Below are positions 9,255-16,269 of a DNA stretch of 64,000 bases, one piece after another. The notes beneath the pieces were generated by a model that was given only the letters and a program-made list of their open reading frames with translations, searched no databases and was not told where the DNA came from. This stretch comes from Leptospira fluminis. Lineage in GTDB: Bacteria > Spirochaetota > Leptospiria > Leptospirales > Leptospiraceae. Both the position numbers and the translations under genes were made by a program. The stretch's first letter is position 1. Each line of letters opens with the position of its first letter. The stretch spans positions 186,001-250,000 of the forward strand of contig NZ_RQEV01000010.1 in the NCBI RefSeq assembly GCF_004771275.1. Direction: 5' to 3'.

Positions 9255-9360
9255 TCCTGTCGAGACCGGAATTTATAATTAGACCGACCGAATCCGATTC
9301 CGGTAGAATATAATAATATTTATATACGTTTATTCCATAAATGAATTCCGAAAAAATGTA

Positions 9361-9389
9361 TTGACGAAGACAAAAGTTTGCCTTATTAA
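9361..9389 (+). promoter_or_regulatory. Sigma-70-type promoter for the tandem-PAS kinase
   Basis: TTGACG at 9361-9366, a 17-bp spacer, and TATTAA at 9384-9389. The expected start site near 9396 leaves a leader of about 36 nt before the kinase ATG at 9432. Confidence 0.6.
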
Positions 9390-9431
9390 CGATCGGAGTC
9401 TTCGGTCGGAGCAGCCCGACGTCCGCGAAAA

Positions 9432-10898
9432 ATGAATCAAGAAACAATAAAGCACTCCGAACTCACTTTCCAGGCTATGGTGGAATCCACGCCGAACGCG
9501 ATATTACTCGTGAATAAGGAAGGAAAGGTAGTTTATCTGAATAACCAGAGCGAGAAACTCTTCGGATATACCAGGTTCGAATTGATCGGCAGACTCGTAG
9601 AGGAATTGATTCCAAAAAGGTTCCGAACGAATCATCCGAAATACAGGGAAGGCTTTTTTAGCTCCCCTACCGTTCGGGCAATGGGAAGCGGGCGTGATCT
9701 GTTCGCATTAAGAAAGGACGGCTCCACTTTTCCTGTGGAGATCGGGTTGAATCCCGTAGTGACCGCGGATGGTACGCTCGTATTAGCCTCGATTATCGAT
9801 ATTTCCGAAAGAAAAAAAGCCGAAGAGCGTTTCAGGTTGGTCGTAGAATCTGCCCCGAACGCGATGATTCTCGTGAACCAAAACGGAATCATCACCCTCG
9901 CGAACAATCAAACGGAAAAGCTCTTCCGCTACGACCGAGCCGAGCTGATCGGAAATAAATTAGAAATCCTGCTACCCGAAAGATTCAGGGAAAATCATCC
10001 GCAACACCGAAATTCTTTCTTCCAGAACCCGACCGCGAGATCTATGGGTGCGGGGCGAGACCTTTACGCATTAAGAAAAGATGGTACGGAAGTCCAAGTT
10101 GAAATCGGCTTGAATCCTATCGATACGATCGACGGCCTAATGGTAATCGCCTCCGTAATCGACATCACCGAGAGAAAGACTCAGGAAAAGATCGTCCTCA
10201 GACAAAAAGAACTCGAGGTAAAAAACAAAGAACTGGAACAATTCGCTTATCTTGCCTCGCACGACCTACAGGAACCTTTAAGAACGGTATCCAATTATAT
10301 CCAAGTAATCGAGGAGGACTTCGGAGAAGAATTAAACGAAGAGGTCCGGAATTCCCTGAACACGATCAAAAGCGCTACCAATCGGATGAGCGTCCTTGTT
10401 CGTGCACTTCTTGATTTTTCCCGTTTAGGCAGGGGGAAAACCCTTTCTTATGCTGACTGCAATAAGGTCGTGTCCGATGTGATTTCCGATTTGGAAAGTC
10501 TAATCAAATCGTCGGGAACGAAATTGACTGTAGGAAAACTTCCCCGATTGAATTCGTACGAAACGGAACTTCGTCAACTTTTCCAAAATATGATCAGTAA
10601 CGCGATTAAATTCAAAAAGGAAGGAATACGGCCGGAGATCCGAATCGAATCGGAAAAATTGGGTGAGCAATGGAAATTCTCGATCCAAGATAACGGCATC
10701 GGTATAGATCCTATGTTCCATGAACGAATTTTTCAGATTTTCCAACGACTCCATCCGGAGGGCCAGTACGAAGGCTATGGGATCGGTTTAGCGAATTGCA
10801 AAAAGATCGTAGAACTACACGGGGGAAGAATATGGTTGGACTCCGAGAAAAACTCGGGTTGCACATTTCATTTCACTTTATCCGACTTGCCTATATGA
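9432..10898 (+). CDS. Histidine kinase with two near-identical PAS domains
   Basis: 488 residues, no membrane segment. PAS1 (about 10-127) and PAS2 (about 132-249) are clear tandem copies: [52 protein letters not shown] and VEIGLNP in both. A coiled linker leads to the DHp box [13 protein letters not shown] with His277, the phytochrome/Rcp1-partner type. The ATPase domain has [22 protein letters not shown] and [11 protein letters not shown]. The stop overlaps the ATG of the response regulator by 4 nt, so they are cotranscribed and very probably partners. The signal is unknown; the PAS pair could bind a ligand or act as a dimer relay. Confidence 0.92.
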   Translation: MNQETIKHSELTFQAMVESTPNAILLVNKEGKVVYLNNQSEKLFGYTRFELIGRLVEELIPKRFRTNHPKYREGFFSSPTVRAMGSGRDLFALRKDGSTFPVEIGLNPVVTADGTLVLASIIDISERKKAEERFRLVVESAPNAMILVNQNGIITLANNQTEKLFRYDRAELIGNKLEILLPERFRENHPQHRNSFFQNPTARSMGAGRDLYALRKDGTEVQVEIGLNPIDTIDGLMVIASVIDITERKTQEKIVLRQKELEVKNKELEQFAYLASHDLQEPLRTVSNYIQVIEEDFGEELNEEVRNSLNTIKSATNRMSVLVRALLDFSRLGRGKTLSYADCNKVVSDVISDLESLIKSSGTKLTVGKLPRLNSYETELRQLFQNMISNAIKFKKEGIRPEIRIESEKLGEQWKFSIQDNGIGIDPMFHERIFQIFQRLHPEGQYEGYGIGLANCKKIVELHGGRIWLDSEKNSGCTFHFTLSDLPI

Positions 10899-11305
10899 AT
10901 ACTTTAATCAACTGCATCATGCTGATCGACGACAACTCGAACGATAACTTTATACACGATCGAGTGATAAAAAAAAACGGCTTCGCGAATATCGTAATTG
11001 CACTGACTTCGGCGGTCGAAGCTTTGAATTATTTGAAACAACAGAAGGAGAAAGGTTTAGTCCATCCGGATTTGATTTTTCTAGATATCAATATGCCCGG
11101 CATGAACGGCTGGGAATTTCTTGTGGAGTACGATAAGCTGGACGGCGATTTGCAGGGAAAAATCATCATTATCATGTTAACCACTTCGGATAATCCGGAT
11201 GATCAGGAAAAAGCTCGGAATTTAAAGACGCTTTCCGATTTCAAAACGAAACCTCTGACAAAAGAGATGTTATCCGAAATCAGTGTGAAATATTTTCCGT
11301 TTTGA
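10895..11305 (+). CDS. Rcp1-family response regulator (receiver only)
   Basis: 136 residues. A single receiver domain with [11 protein letters not shown] at the start, the phosphoacceptor Asp64 in [12 protein letters not shown], Thr96/Thr97 and Lys119 in TKP. The DNSNDN and PGMNGWEF features mark the Rcp1 class that pairs with [10 protein letters not shown] kinases. No output domain is present, so it probably acts by protein contact. The start was chosen at the ATG that overlaps the kinase stop (ATGA), about 33 codons inside the longest frame. Confidence 0.9.
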   Translation: MNTLINCIMLIDDNSNDNFIHDRVIKKNGFANIVIALTSAVEALNYLKQQKEKGLVHPDLIFLDINMPGMNGWEFLVEYDKLDGDLQGKIIIIMLTTSDNPDDQEKARNLKTLSDFKTKPLTKEMLSEISVKYFPF

Positions 11306-11393
11306 AAGCCCCAACGCAAAGCAAACAAGACTTTACGAAAGGGCTCCCAAGAGAGTTCTATAGTTGAACCTTATAAATAAGGCCGATCGACGT

Positions 11394-11765
11394 TCAGGCC
11401 TTCTCTGCGGCGATTTTATTTCTGAAAATATAAGACGCAGCCAGAATCCCTAGCATTACGTAGGGCATGATTACCTTTCCGATCTCGTCTCCGCTAAAAT
11501 AGTGGGAGATCCCTGCGGAAATAAAAGTAATACCGAATCCCGCATAAGCCCATTCCTTTACTCTGTCCGGAACTTGAGGAATCAAGATGGCGGCAACTCC
11601 AAGAATTTTGGCGATACTTAACTCGACTCGGAAATATCCCGGAAATCCCAAATGTTGGAAACCTTCAAATGCCAAAGGATTGGTAAGCCCGTTGAACGCG
11701 CTAAAAACCATCATAAGGCTGACGATAATCGTACTTGTCCAAAAAATGATTTTGTTCTTCTTCAT
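11394..11765 (-). CDS. DoxX-like four-helix membrane protein
   Basis: 123 residues with four hydrophobic helices. Motifs typical of the DoxX_2 group are FSAFNGLTNP, HLGFPGYFRVELSIAKILG and WAYAGFGITFISAGISH. The family is small inner-membrane proteins of poorly known function, sometimes linked to redox stress. The start at 11765 has an AAAGGAG ribosome-binding site; the longer frame upstream lacks one. It converges on the Rcp1 regulator and looks like a single-gene unit. Confidence 0.85.
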   Translation of the reverse strand: MKKNKIIFWTSTIIVSLMMVFSAFNGLTNPLAFEGFQHLGFPGYFRVELSIAKILGVAAILIPQVPDRVKEWAYAGFGITFISAGISHYFSGDEIGKVIMPYVMLGILAASYIFRNKIAAEKA

Positions 11766-12057
11766 TTCGACTCCTTTAATTCGCCATACCGTTTTAAGAT
11801 ATTTTCGAAAGTATAGCAGATGCCCAAAAGATATTACCGATCGGGATTGTCCATCAAATATTTCATGCCGCAACGCCTATGAAAACCGATTACAAAAAAG
11901 AAATTAAAGAAAAGTGACTATTTTCCCGCATCTCACGAGATCGATATATACCTCCGTCTAACAGATCCGAAGGACGATGCGGACTTTCCCGGCGTAATGG
12001 AAACCGTCCCGGATTCGTCGGATGATATAGAGAGGACAAGTAGGGAGGGAATTTCGT

Positions 12058-12225
12058 ATGAACAGATTCGTTTTGTTTTTTGCGGTCTGGGTTCTTTGGT
12101 TATATTCTTACAGAGGATACTCCACCATCGGCACGTTCAATTCATTGGAAGAATGCAAAGCTGCGACAAAAGCAGATGCGGCCGGTATCATGAAATGGAG
12201 AACCGAATGTAAGGAAGCAAAATAG
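12058..12225 (+). CDS. Small membrane-anchored or exported protein (55 aa)
   Basis: An ATG at 12058 with GGGAGGGA about 7 nt upstream opens a 55-codon frame ending TAG at 12223-12225. The protein starts MNRFVLFFAVWVLWLYSYRG, a hydrophobic helix or uncleaved signal, then a polar tail with two Cys (SLEECKAATKAD, RTECKEAK). The pattern of a hydrophobic N-terminus followed by a Cys-containing helical tail is coherent and unlike a chance frame. I do not recognise a family. The longer frame in another register over the same DNA (from 11997) is judged a shadow. Confidence 0.6.
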   Translation: MNRFVLFFAVWVLWLYSYRGYSTIGTFNSLEECKAATKADAAGIMKWRTECKEAK

Positions 12226-12248
12226 CGACAAAATGGAAACCGCCGTAT

Positions 12249-12800
12249 TCAAAGAAAGGCCGGAAAAACGAAGCTCGATTTGAAGGCGGAACCGCACTCC
12301 GCAAAAGCGGCGAAGCGGTAGTTGGCTGTCGCAGTCGGTTCATTACAATAGCTGCAACTAGCCGGAGCGCAAGGATCGCCCTGAAGCAGCATTCTACAAG
12401 TTGTGACCTCTCCTCGGTCCAAGTAGTTGTAGTCGGCGCATCCGGTTAAGGAAGAATTTCCCTGACCGGAATTCCCGGAGGAACTGCTGGAAGATTTGTT
12501 GGATTTGGAAGAACCGGAGGAATTCCCGGAAGTACTAGGACAAGGATTGGATAAAAGCATAAACAGGTAACTGCTCATCCAGTTATAACCCGAAGTGCCG
12601 AACTGAGGACAGCGCTGCTGTAACGCAATAAGATCTGTCGTCAATAATTTCTCCGCATCTTGTCTGGTGATCTTATTTCCCTTGGTTTTATCCACCAGAT
12701 CCTGATAATACTCTCCGACACAGCATAAGTTGCAAAGCACCAACAGAATAAAAATGCGGCTCCTCAGATGATCGGATCCGCGTTCTTTGATTCCCGTCAT
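12249..12800 (-). CDS. Cys-rich putative lipoprotein with poly-Ser linker
   Basis: 183 residues. A hydrophobic N-terminal segment ends in VLCNLCC (lipobox-like; Cys26 or Cys27). A helical region (about 30-85) is joined by a Ser/Gly/Asn linker (about 92-117) to a Cys-rich C-terminal part with CADYNYLD, CRML, DPCAPASCSYCNE and AECG. The even number of cysteines suggests disulfides in an exported domain. I do not recognise a family. The ORF is convergent with the 55-residue gene. Confidence 0.7.
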   Translation of the reverse strand: MTGIKERGSDHLRSRIFILLVLCNLCCVGEYYQDLVDKTKGNKITRQDAEKLLTTDLIALQQRCPQFGTSGYNWMSSYLFMLLSNPCPSTSGNSSGSSKSNKSSSSSSGNSGQGNSSLTGCADYNYLDRGEVTTCRMLLQGDPCAPASCSYCNEPTATANYRFAAFAECGSAFKSSFVFPAFL

Positions 12801-12933
12801 GATGTCCTCTTAGATCGGAAAGATCCGTAAACTACAAATAACTCTTCCGAAATCGGAGTCCGATTTCGGAAGGATAAAAAGCTCGTTTACGTTGAAGGGA
12901 AAAACGATCCTGTCAATTAATTTCAGAAGGATT

Positions 12934-13740
12934 TCAAAAATAAGCGTTCAGTTCGATCAATAACGCGTGCGGGTTAAAGGTCCCATCCTTCGGATTCGGG
13001 ATCTGGTATCCGACAGAAATGAAGTACAATTCGTTGTAATGGTACGAAAATCCACAAACTCCGACTCCGAGAGCATTGACTCCCGCAATCAAATCGCACA
13101 TCACCCTGAGCTTATCTCGCACGACTTCGACTTCTATTCCGTACATCATGCCTACCTTGCTGATGCTCGGCTCGTTTCCCGGAAAGATCCTTTGGTTATA
13201 GTGCCCGTAAAACGCGGCATTTCCGAAATAACTCCCTAAAAAAAGAGTGGTTCTAAGCGATTTGATCTCCGTGGCAGTCATCACGAAATTCGAGTTCGCG
13301 AATGTGGATGAACCGGGAGTAGGCCCCGAAGCGATCCCGTCCTTCGTGCCTAAGCTTACATGAAAGTATTCCGACGGTTCGAATTTCTTCTGATAAACGA
13401 ACTGTAAGTTCGAATTTACGGCCGGATACGGGCCTAAAGAGGAGGTAAAATCGGATATGGAATTTTTTTTGGGCGCTGTATCCAGAAAATAATTGTACGC
13501 ACTGAGTCCGATTTCATGATTATTTCCCAAGCCGTGCATATAGGTCGTATCGAATTGCATCTGACGCGGGTAGAAAATGATCTGCTCCTGCACGAAATTC
13601 TGACCTTTCTTTGTGATATTCATCGCCGGAACGTTAAAGAGATCCTGTTGAGCGGATAAAAAACCGCTCGGAACACTTAAAAGAAGAAACAGGAAGAAGA
13701 CGTTGAAAATAATTATATAAGATTTTTTAAACAAGTACAT
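12934..13740 (-). CDS. Probable outer-membrane beta-barrel protein
   Basis: 268 residues. A long signal peptide (about 1-30, ending SGFLSAQQ) is followed by alternating short beta-strands rich in Tyr, Phe and Gly (QFDTTYMHGLGN, FVYQKKFEPSEYFHVSLG, AAFYGHYNQRIF). The sequence ends LLIELNAYF, with the aromatic C-terminal residue usual for BamA-assembled barrels. Some Leptospira proteins of this kind have no known substrate, and none can be proposed here. It is transcribed leftward toward the Cys-rich lipoprotein gene with a gap of 133 bp. Confidence 0.75.
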   Translation of the reverse strand: MYLFKKSYIIIFNVFFLFLLLSVPSGFLSAQQDLFNVPAMNITKKGQNFVQEQIIFYPRQMQFDTTYMHGLGNNHEIGLSAYNYFLDTAPKKNSISDFTSSLGPYPAVNSNLQFVYQKKFEPSEYFHVSLGTKDGIASGPTPGSSTFANSNFVMTATEIKSLRTTLFLGSYFGNAAFYGHYNQRIFPGNEPSISKVGMMYGIEVEVVRDKLRVMCDLIAGVNALGVGVCGFSYHYNELYFISVGYQIPNPKDGTFNPHALLIELNAYF

Positions 13741-13871
13741 ATCCTTATATCGAAGGAGTTCGTCTCGCGATCGATGTCGGACGTCGAATCCGGAATTCTT
13801 CCCGCTCTTATTCGAGGAAAGAGCGGATTCCTAATACGAGAGACTTACGAACGCGCCGATTTCGTAGGTAT

Positions 13872-14225
13872 TCAAACGATTGAAACGTAGACGGGGGGAG
13901 GTCGGGAGAATTGATTCGATCCGATTCCGGAAGAATATAAAAGGATAATAAAAGTATCGCGAGTAGAGACGAAGACTTGGGCGAACGGAATCCGAAATTC
14001 CGAATCCCGCTTTCTCGCCTTTTCTTTCGAATGAACCCCCTCGTTTTGATCCAAATGAGCGATCAACCCTACGGTAAAATAGGGGCGCATCTTCTGGAAC
14101 GGGACGTGGAGATTGACTCTCGTATTTAGCAATAGTTCGGACTGTTCTATCCGTTCTTGGATTTCCCCAGAAGATCCGGAAAAGAAAATAATAACAACGA
14201 GTATAAAACGAAACAGTCTATCCAT
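13872..14225 (-). CDS. Short exported protein, possibly a truncated barrel
   Basis: 117 residues from the ATG at 14225. The start MDRLFRFILVVIIFFSGSSG looks like a signal peptide, then come strand-like segments (LLLNTRVNLHVPF, RPYFTVGLIAHLD) and a hydrophobic stretch (DTFIILLYSS). There is no good ribosome-binding site and the C-terminal part does not look like a normal barrel end. It could be a real small envelope protein or the remnant of a longer outer-membrane gene. It lies downstream of the GlxA-type regulator on the same strand. Confidence 0.4.
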   Translation of the reverse strand: MDRLFRFILVVIIFFSGSSGEIQERIEQSELLLNTRVNLHVPFQKMRPYFTVGLIAHLDQNEGVHSKEKARKRDSEFRIPFAQVFVSTRDTFIILLYSSGIGSNQFSRPPPVYVSIV

Positions 14226-14357
14226 CGCGCGTGTTTGCCGGACGAAAGTACGATGCAAACGCTCTCCAGGTAAATGTAAATCTACCAGATTACTTGTCAT
14301 TTCTATTTTTATCGACCGGATTACTCGGGAATTACGCCGCCGCATCCCTCGCAAACA

Positions 14358-15341
14358 TCAACGTCCCTTTCCTTCCACGTTTTTAGCCAATCTACGTTTG
14401 TATTCGAAGGGGGTATATCCCGTATGCCTTTTGAAGAGAGCGCGAAAGAAACCTAGATTTTCGTAGCCGACAGCGTAACAAACTTCCTCGACCGAATCGC
14501 CGGATTCCGAGAGACGTTTCCGAGCCCATTCTATCCTTAATCGTTGCTGATAAACGGAGGGGGCATCTCCGGTCGCCGATTTAAAACGCCGCTTGAACGT
14601 CCGTGGACTCAATCCGATCCTGTGCGCCAAGGCTTCCATGGAAATAGGAGTCGCGAACTCCTTTTCCAGAATGGATTGGGCCGCCGCGATAGATTCGTCT
14701 TTGTGATGCTTCTGCGCGCTAAAAGCCATAAAAGGAGTCTGAGAAATCCGTTCGGTATCCAGCAAAAAATGCCGTGCACAGGAAACTGCGACCTCTCTGT
14801 TAAACGACTGCTCGATTAAATGAAGTGCAAGATCGTAAAATGCGTTACTTCCCCCCGAAGTCAAAAATTGTCCCGTATCTATGACCAAACGGTCTACGTT
14901 TAGATTCACGTGGGGAAACATCCGCCGAAAAACCGAGGCAAAAAGCCAATGAGTAGTCGCGGCTCTGCCGTCCAACAATCCGGCGGAAGCGAGCAGAAAC
15001 GCCCCGGAACAAACGCTCGCAATCCGGATCTCCTTACGGGCCACATCCTTTAACCATTCGATCTCCATCCCGAATCTATTCGCGACATTCGTAACTTCCG
15101 GGCCGATGGCCGGTACGATCACGACGTCGCAAGGTTCATTCAATCTACCCACGAAATCCGGTTCGATAGTCACTCTTCCGTGGAGTCGTACCGTAGAAGA
15201 ATCCACCGCGGCCGTAAACACGTTGCACCGTCTTCGAGAACGCCTGTATCTCAGATCTATCCCCGCAATTTCGAAAAATTCGAAAAGCCCGGTAATCACC
15301 GAAGCGGGAGAATCCCGCAAAAGAAGAATGGCCACGTTCAT
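14358..15341 (-). CDS. GlxA-type transcriptional regulator (DJ-1/PfpI domain plus AraC HTH)
   Basis: 327 residues. The N-terminal part (about 1-190) is a DJ-1/PfpI-like amidotransferase fold: VVIVPAIGPE, and ASVCSGAFLLASAGLLDGR with a Cys at the nucleophile-elbow position. The C-terminal part (about 220-320) is an AraC DNA-binding domain with two helix-turn-helix units (MEALAHRIGLSPRTFKRRF and VEEVCYAVGYENLGFFRALF), ending TGYTPFEYKRRL. Members regulate varied metabolic genes. It is divergent from the DUF1304 gene, 160 bp away, which is a plausible target. The ATG at 15341 was preferred to a TTG ten codons upstream because it starts the family-typical strand and has GGAAGGG just before it. 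Confidence 0.9.
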   Translation of the reverse strand: MNVAILLLRDSPASVITGLFEFFEIAGIDLRYRRSRRRCNVFTAAVDSSTVRLHGRVTIEPDFVGRLNEPCDVVIVPAIGPEVTNVANRFGMEIEWLKDVARKEIRIASVCSGAFLLASAGLLDGRAATTHWLFASVFRRMFPHVNLNVDRLVIDTGQFLTSGGSNAFYDLALHLIEQSFNREVAVSCARHFLLDTERISQTPFMAFSAQKHHKDESIAAAQSILEKEFATPISMEALAHRIGLSPRTFKRRFKSATGDAPSVYQQRLRIEWARKRLSESGDSVEEVCYAVGYENLGFFRALFKRHTGYTPFEYKRRLAKNVEGKGR

Positions 15342-15501
15342 CCCTTCCGTTCTGCGAGGGAAATTGGCCAATTACAATCTTTTTACCGGATTAGGACAGA
15401 TTAAATTTGGCCTATTCACGCTTAAAAATGGCATTTTACGAACTGGACCTTCAGAGAAACTTATGATACGTTAATCTATCTTAAATTTTGGAGTTTATAA
15501 G

Positions 15502-15891
15502 ATGATCCTCGCAGCTAGAATTTTGGCGGGTTTAGTTGGCCTACTTCACGTCTGGATTTTCATCATGGAGAGCGTCCTTTGGATGAAGCCTGCAATCTTT
15601 AAAAGATTCGGAGTTTCCGATTCGAAACAAGCCGAAACGATGCGCAACGTGTTTCTGAACCAGGGATTTTACAATCTTTTCTTGGCTATAGGAGCCCTTT
15701 ACGGAGCGATCTTTTTCGAGGCAAACGCGATGTATGCGCCTGCAATCATGATATTCTCCTGCCTTAGCGTGTTCGGTGCAGGAACGGTGCTGCTTTTCTC
15801 CGCCGGAAAAAAAATGGCGAGGGCCGCATTCGTACAAGGCTTTCCTCCGCTCGTCGCGCTAATCCTCGTCTTTTCGAAAATGTTCGCTTAA
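15502..15891 (+). CDS. DUF1304 family membrane protein
   Basis: 129 residues with four hydrophobic helices. The pattern HVWIFIMESVLWMKPAIFKRFG, NQGFYNLFLAIGALYG and FVQGFPPLVALI is typical of DUF1304. The function of the family is not known. The start has GGAG about 8 nt upstream. It is followed by hairpins at 15904-15926 and 15975-15995. Confidence 0.85.
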   Translation: MILAARILAGLVGLLHVWIFIMESVLWMKPAIFKRFGVSDSKQAETMRNVFLNQGFYNLFLAIGALYGAIFFEANAMYAPAIMIFSCLSVFGAGTVLLFSAGKKMARAAFVQGFPPLVALILVFSKMFA

Positions 15892-15903
15892 TATTTCCTC
15901 CGA

Positions 15904-15926
15904 CTAGGGTGCTGGAATCACCCTAG
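15904..15926 (+). terminator. Hairpin after the DUF1304 gene
   Basis: CTAGGGTG at 15904-15911 pairs perfectly with CACCCTAG at 15919-15926, with a 7-nt loop, 13 bp after the stop. No T-run follows, so it may work only weakly as an intrinsic terminator. Confidence 0.5.
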
Positions 15927-15983
15927 CTTCCGTCCGTATTCCGTCGGGGAATATCCGTTTATCCGATGAGCTTCTTGTCGCGT
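15918..15983 (-). pseudogene. Possible remnant of an AraC-family C-terminus
   Basis: Read on the minus strand, this stretch gives HRINGYSPTEYGRKLG then a TGA stop at 15918-15920. GYSPTEYxRKL closely matches the usual ending of AraC-family regulators (compare TGYTPFEYKRRL in the GlxA-type gene nearby). The reading upstream of the His loses similarity at once, and no helix-turn-helix is present. The best reading is a decayed gene end; chance similarity over about 15 residues cannot be excluded. Confidence 0.3.
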
Positions 15984-16269
15984 CCAAAGCGACAAACGAA
16001 ATCTCCTGTAGCCCGATTTTTATGTTATTTTTGCCACTTCCGTAAAAATACTGTTTCCTTTTTACGTCCTGAAAACCCAAACCCTCGATTTTTGTTGAAG
16101 AGTTATTCGATAAAATGTTGATCTAAATAACAGAGTTTCTAAGTTCTTACTCTTCGAACTACCCGCTCCAAATATGGAACGTATTCTTTTAGATTTAGAC
16201 GTCCATTATTCGCAAGACATTAAAGTATAAGCGAAGTAAATTAAATCGGATGTCAGAGGAAAAGTAACC

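Larger units (their letters stand above)
15892..16269. other. Intergenic region upstream of the Amt-kinase gene, with hairpins
   Basis: 378 bp without an intact gene. It contains the hairpin at 15904-15926, a second perfect hairpin TTGTCGC / GCGACAA at 15975-15981 and 15989-15995 (7-nt loop), and a third inverted repeat CGTAAAAA / TTTTTACG at 16041-16048 and 16059-16066. A possible AraC gene remnant overlaps the first two. I searched for a sigma-54 site before the Amt-kinase ATG and found none convincing. Confidence 0.5.

Noticed and set aside
15912..15928. GG-N10-GC spacing resembling a sigma-54 site before the Amt-kinase gene
   Set aside because: The GG and GC are parts of the CTAGGGTG/CACCCTAG hairpin and the flanking bases do not fit TTGGCAC or TTGCA.
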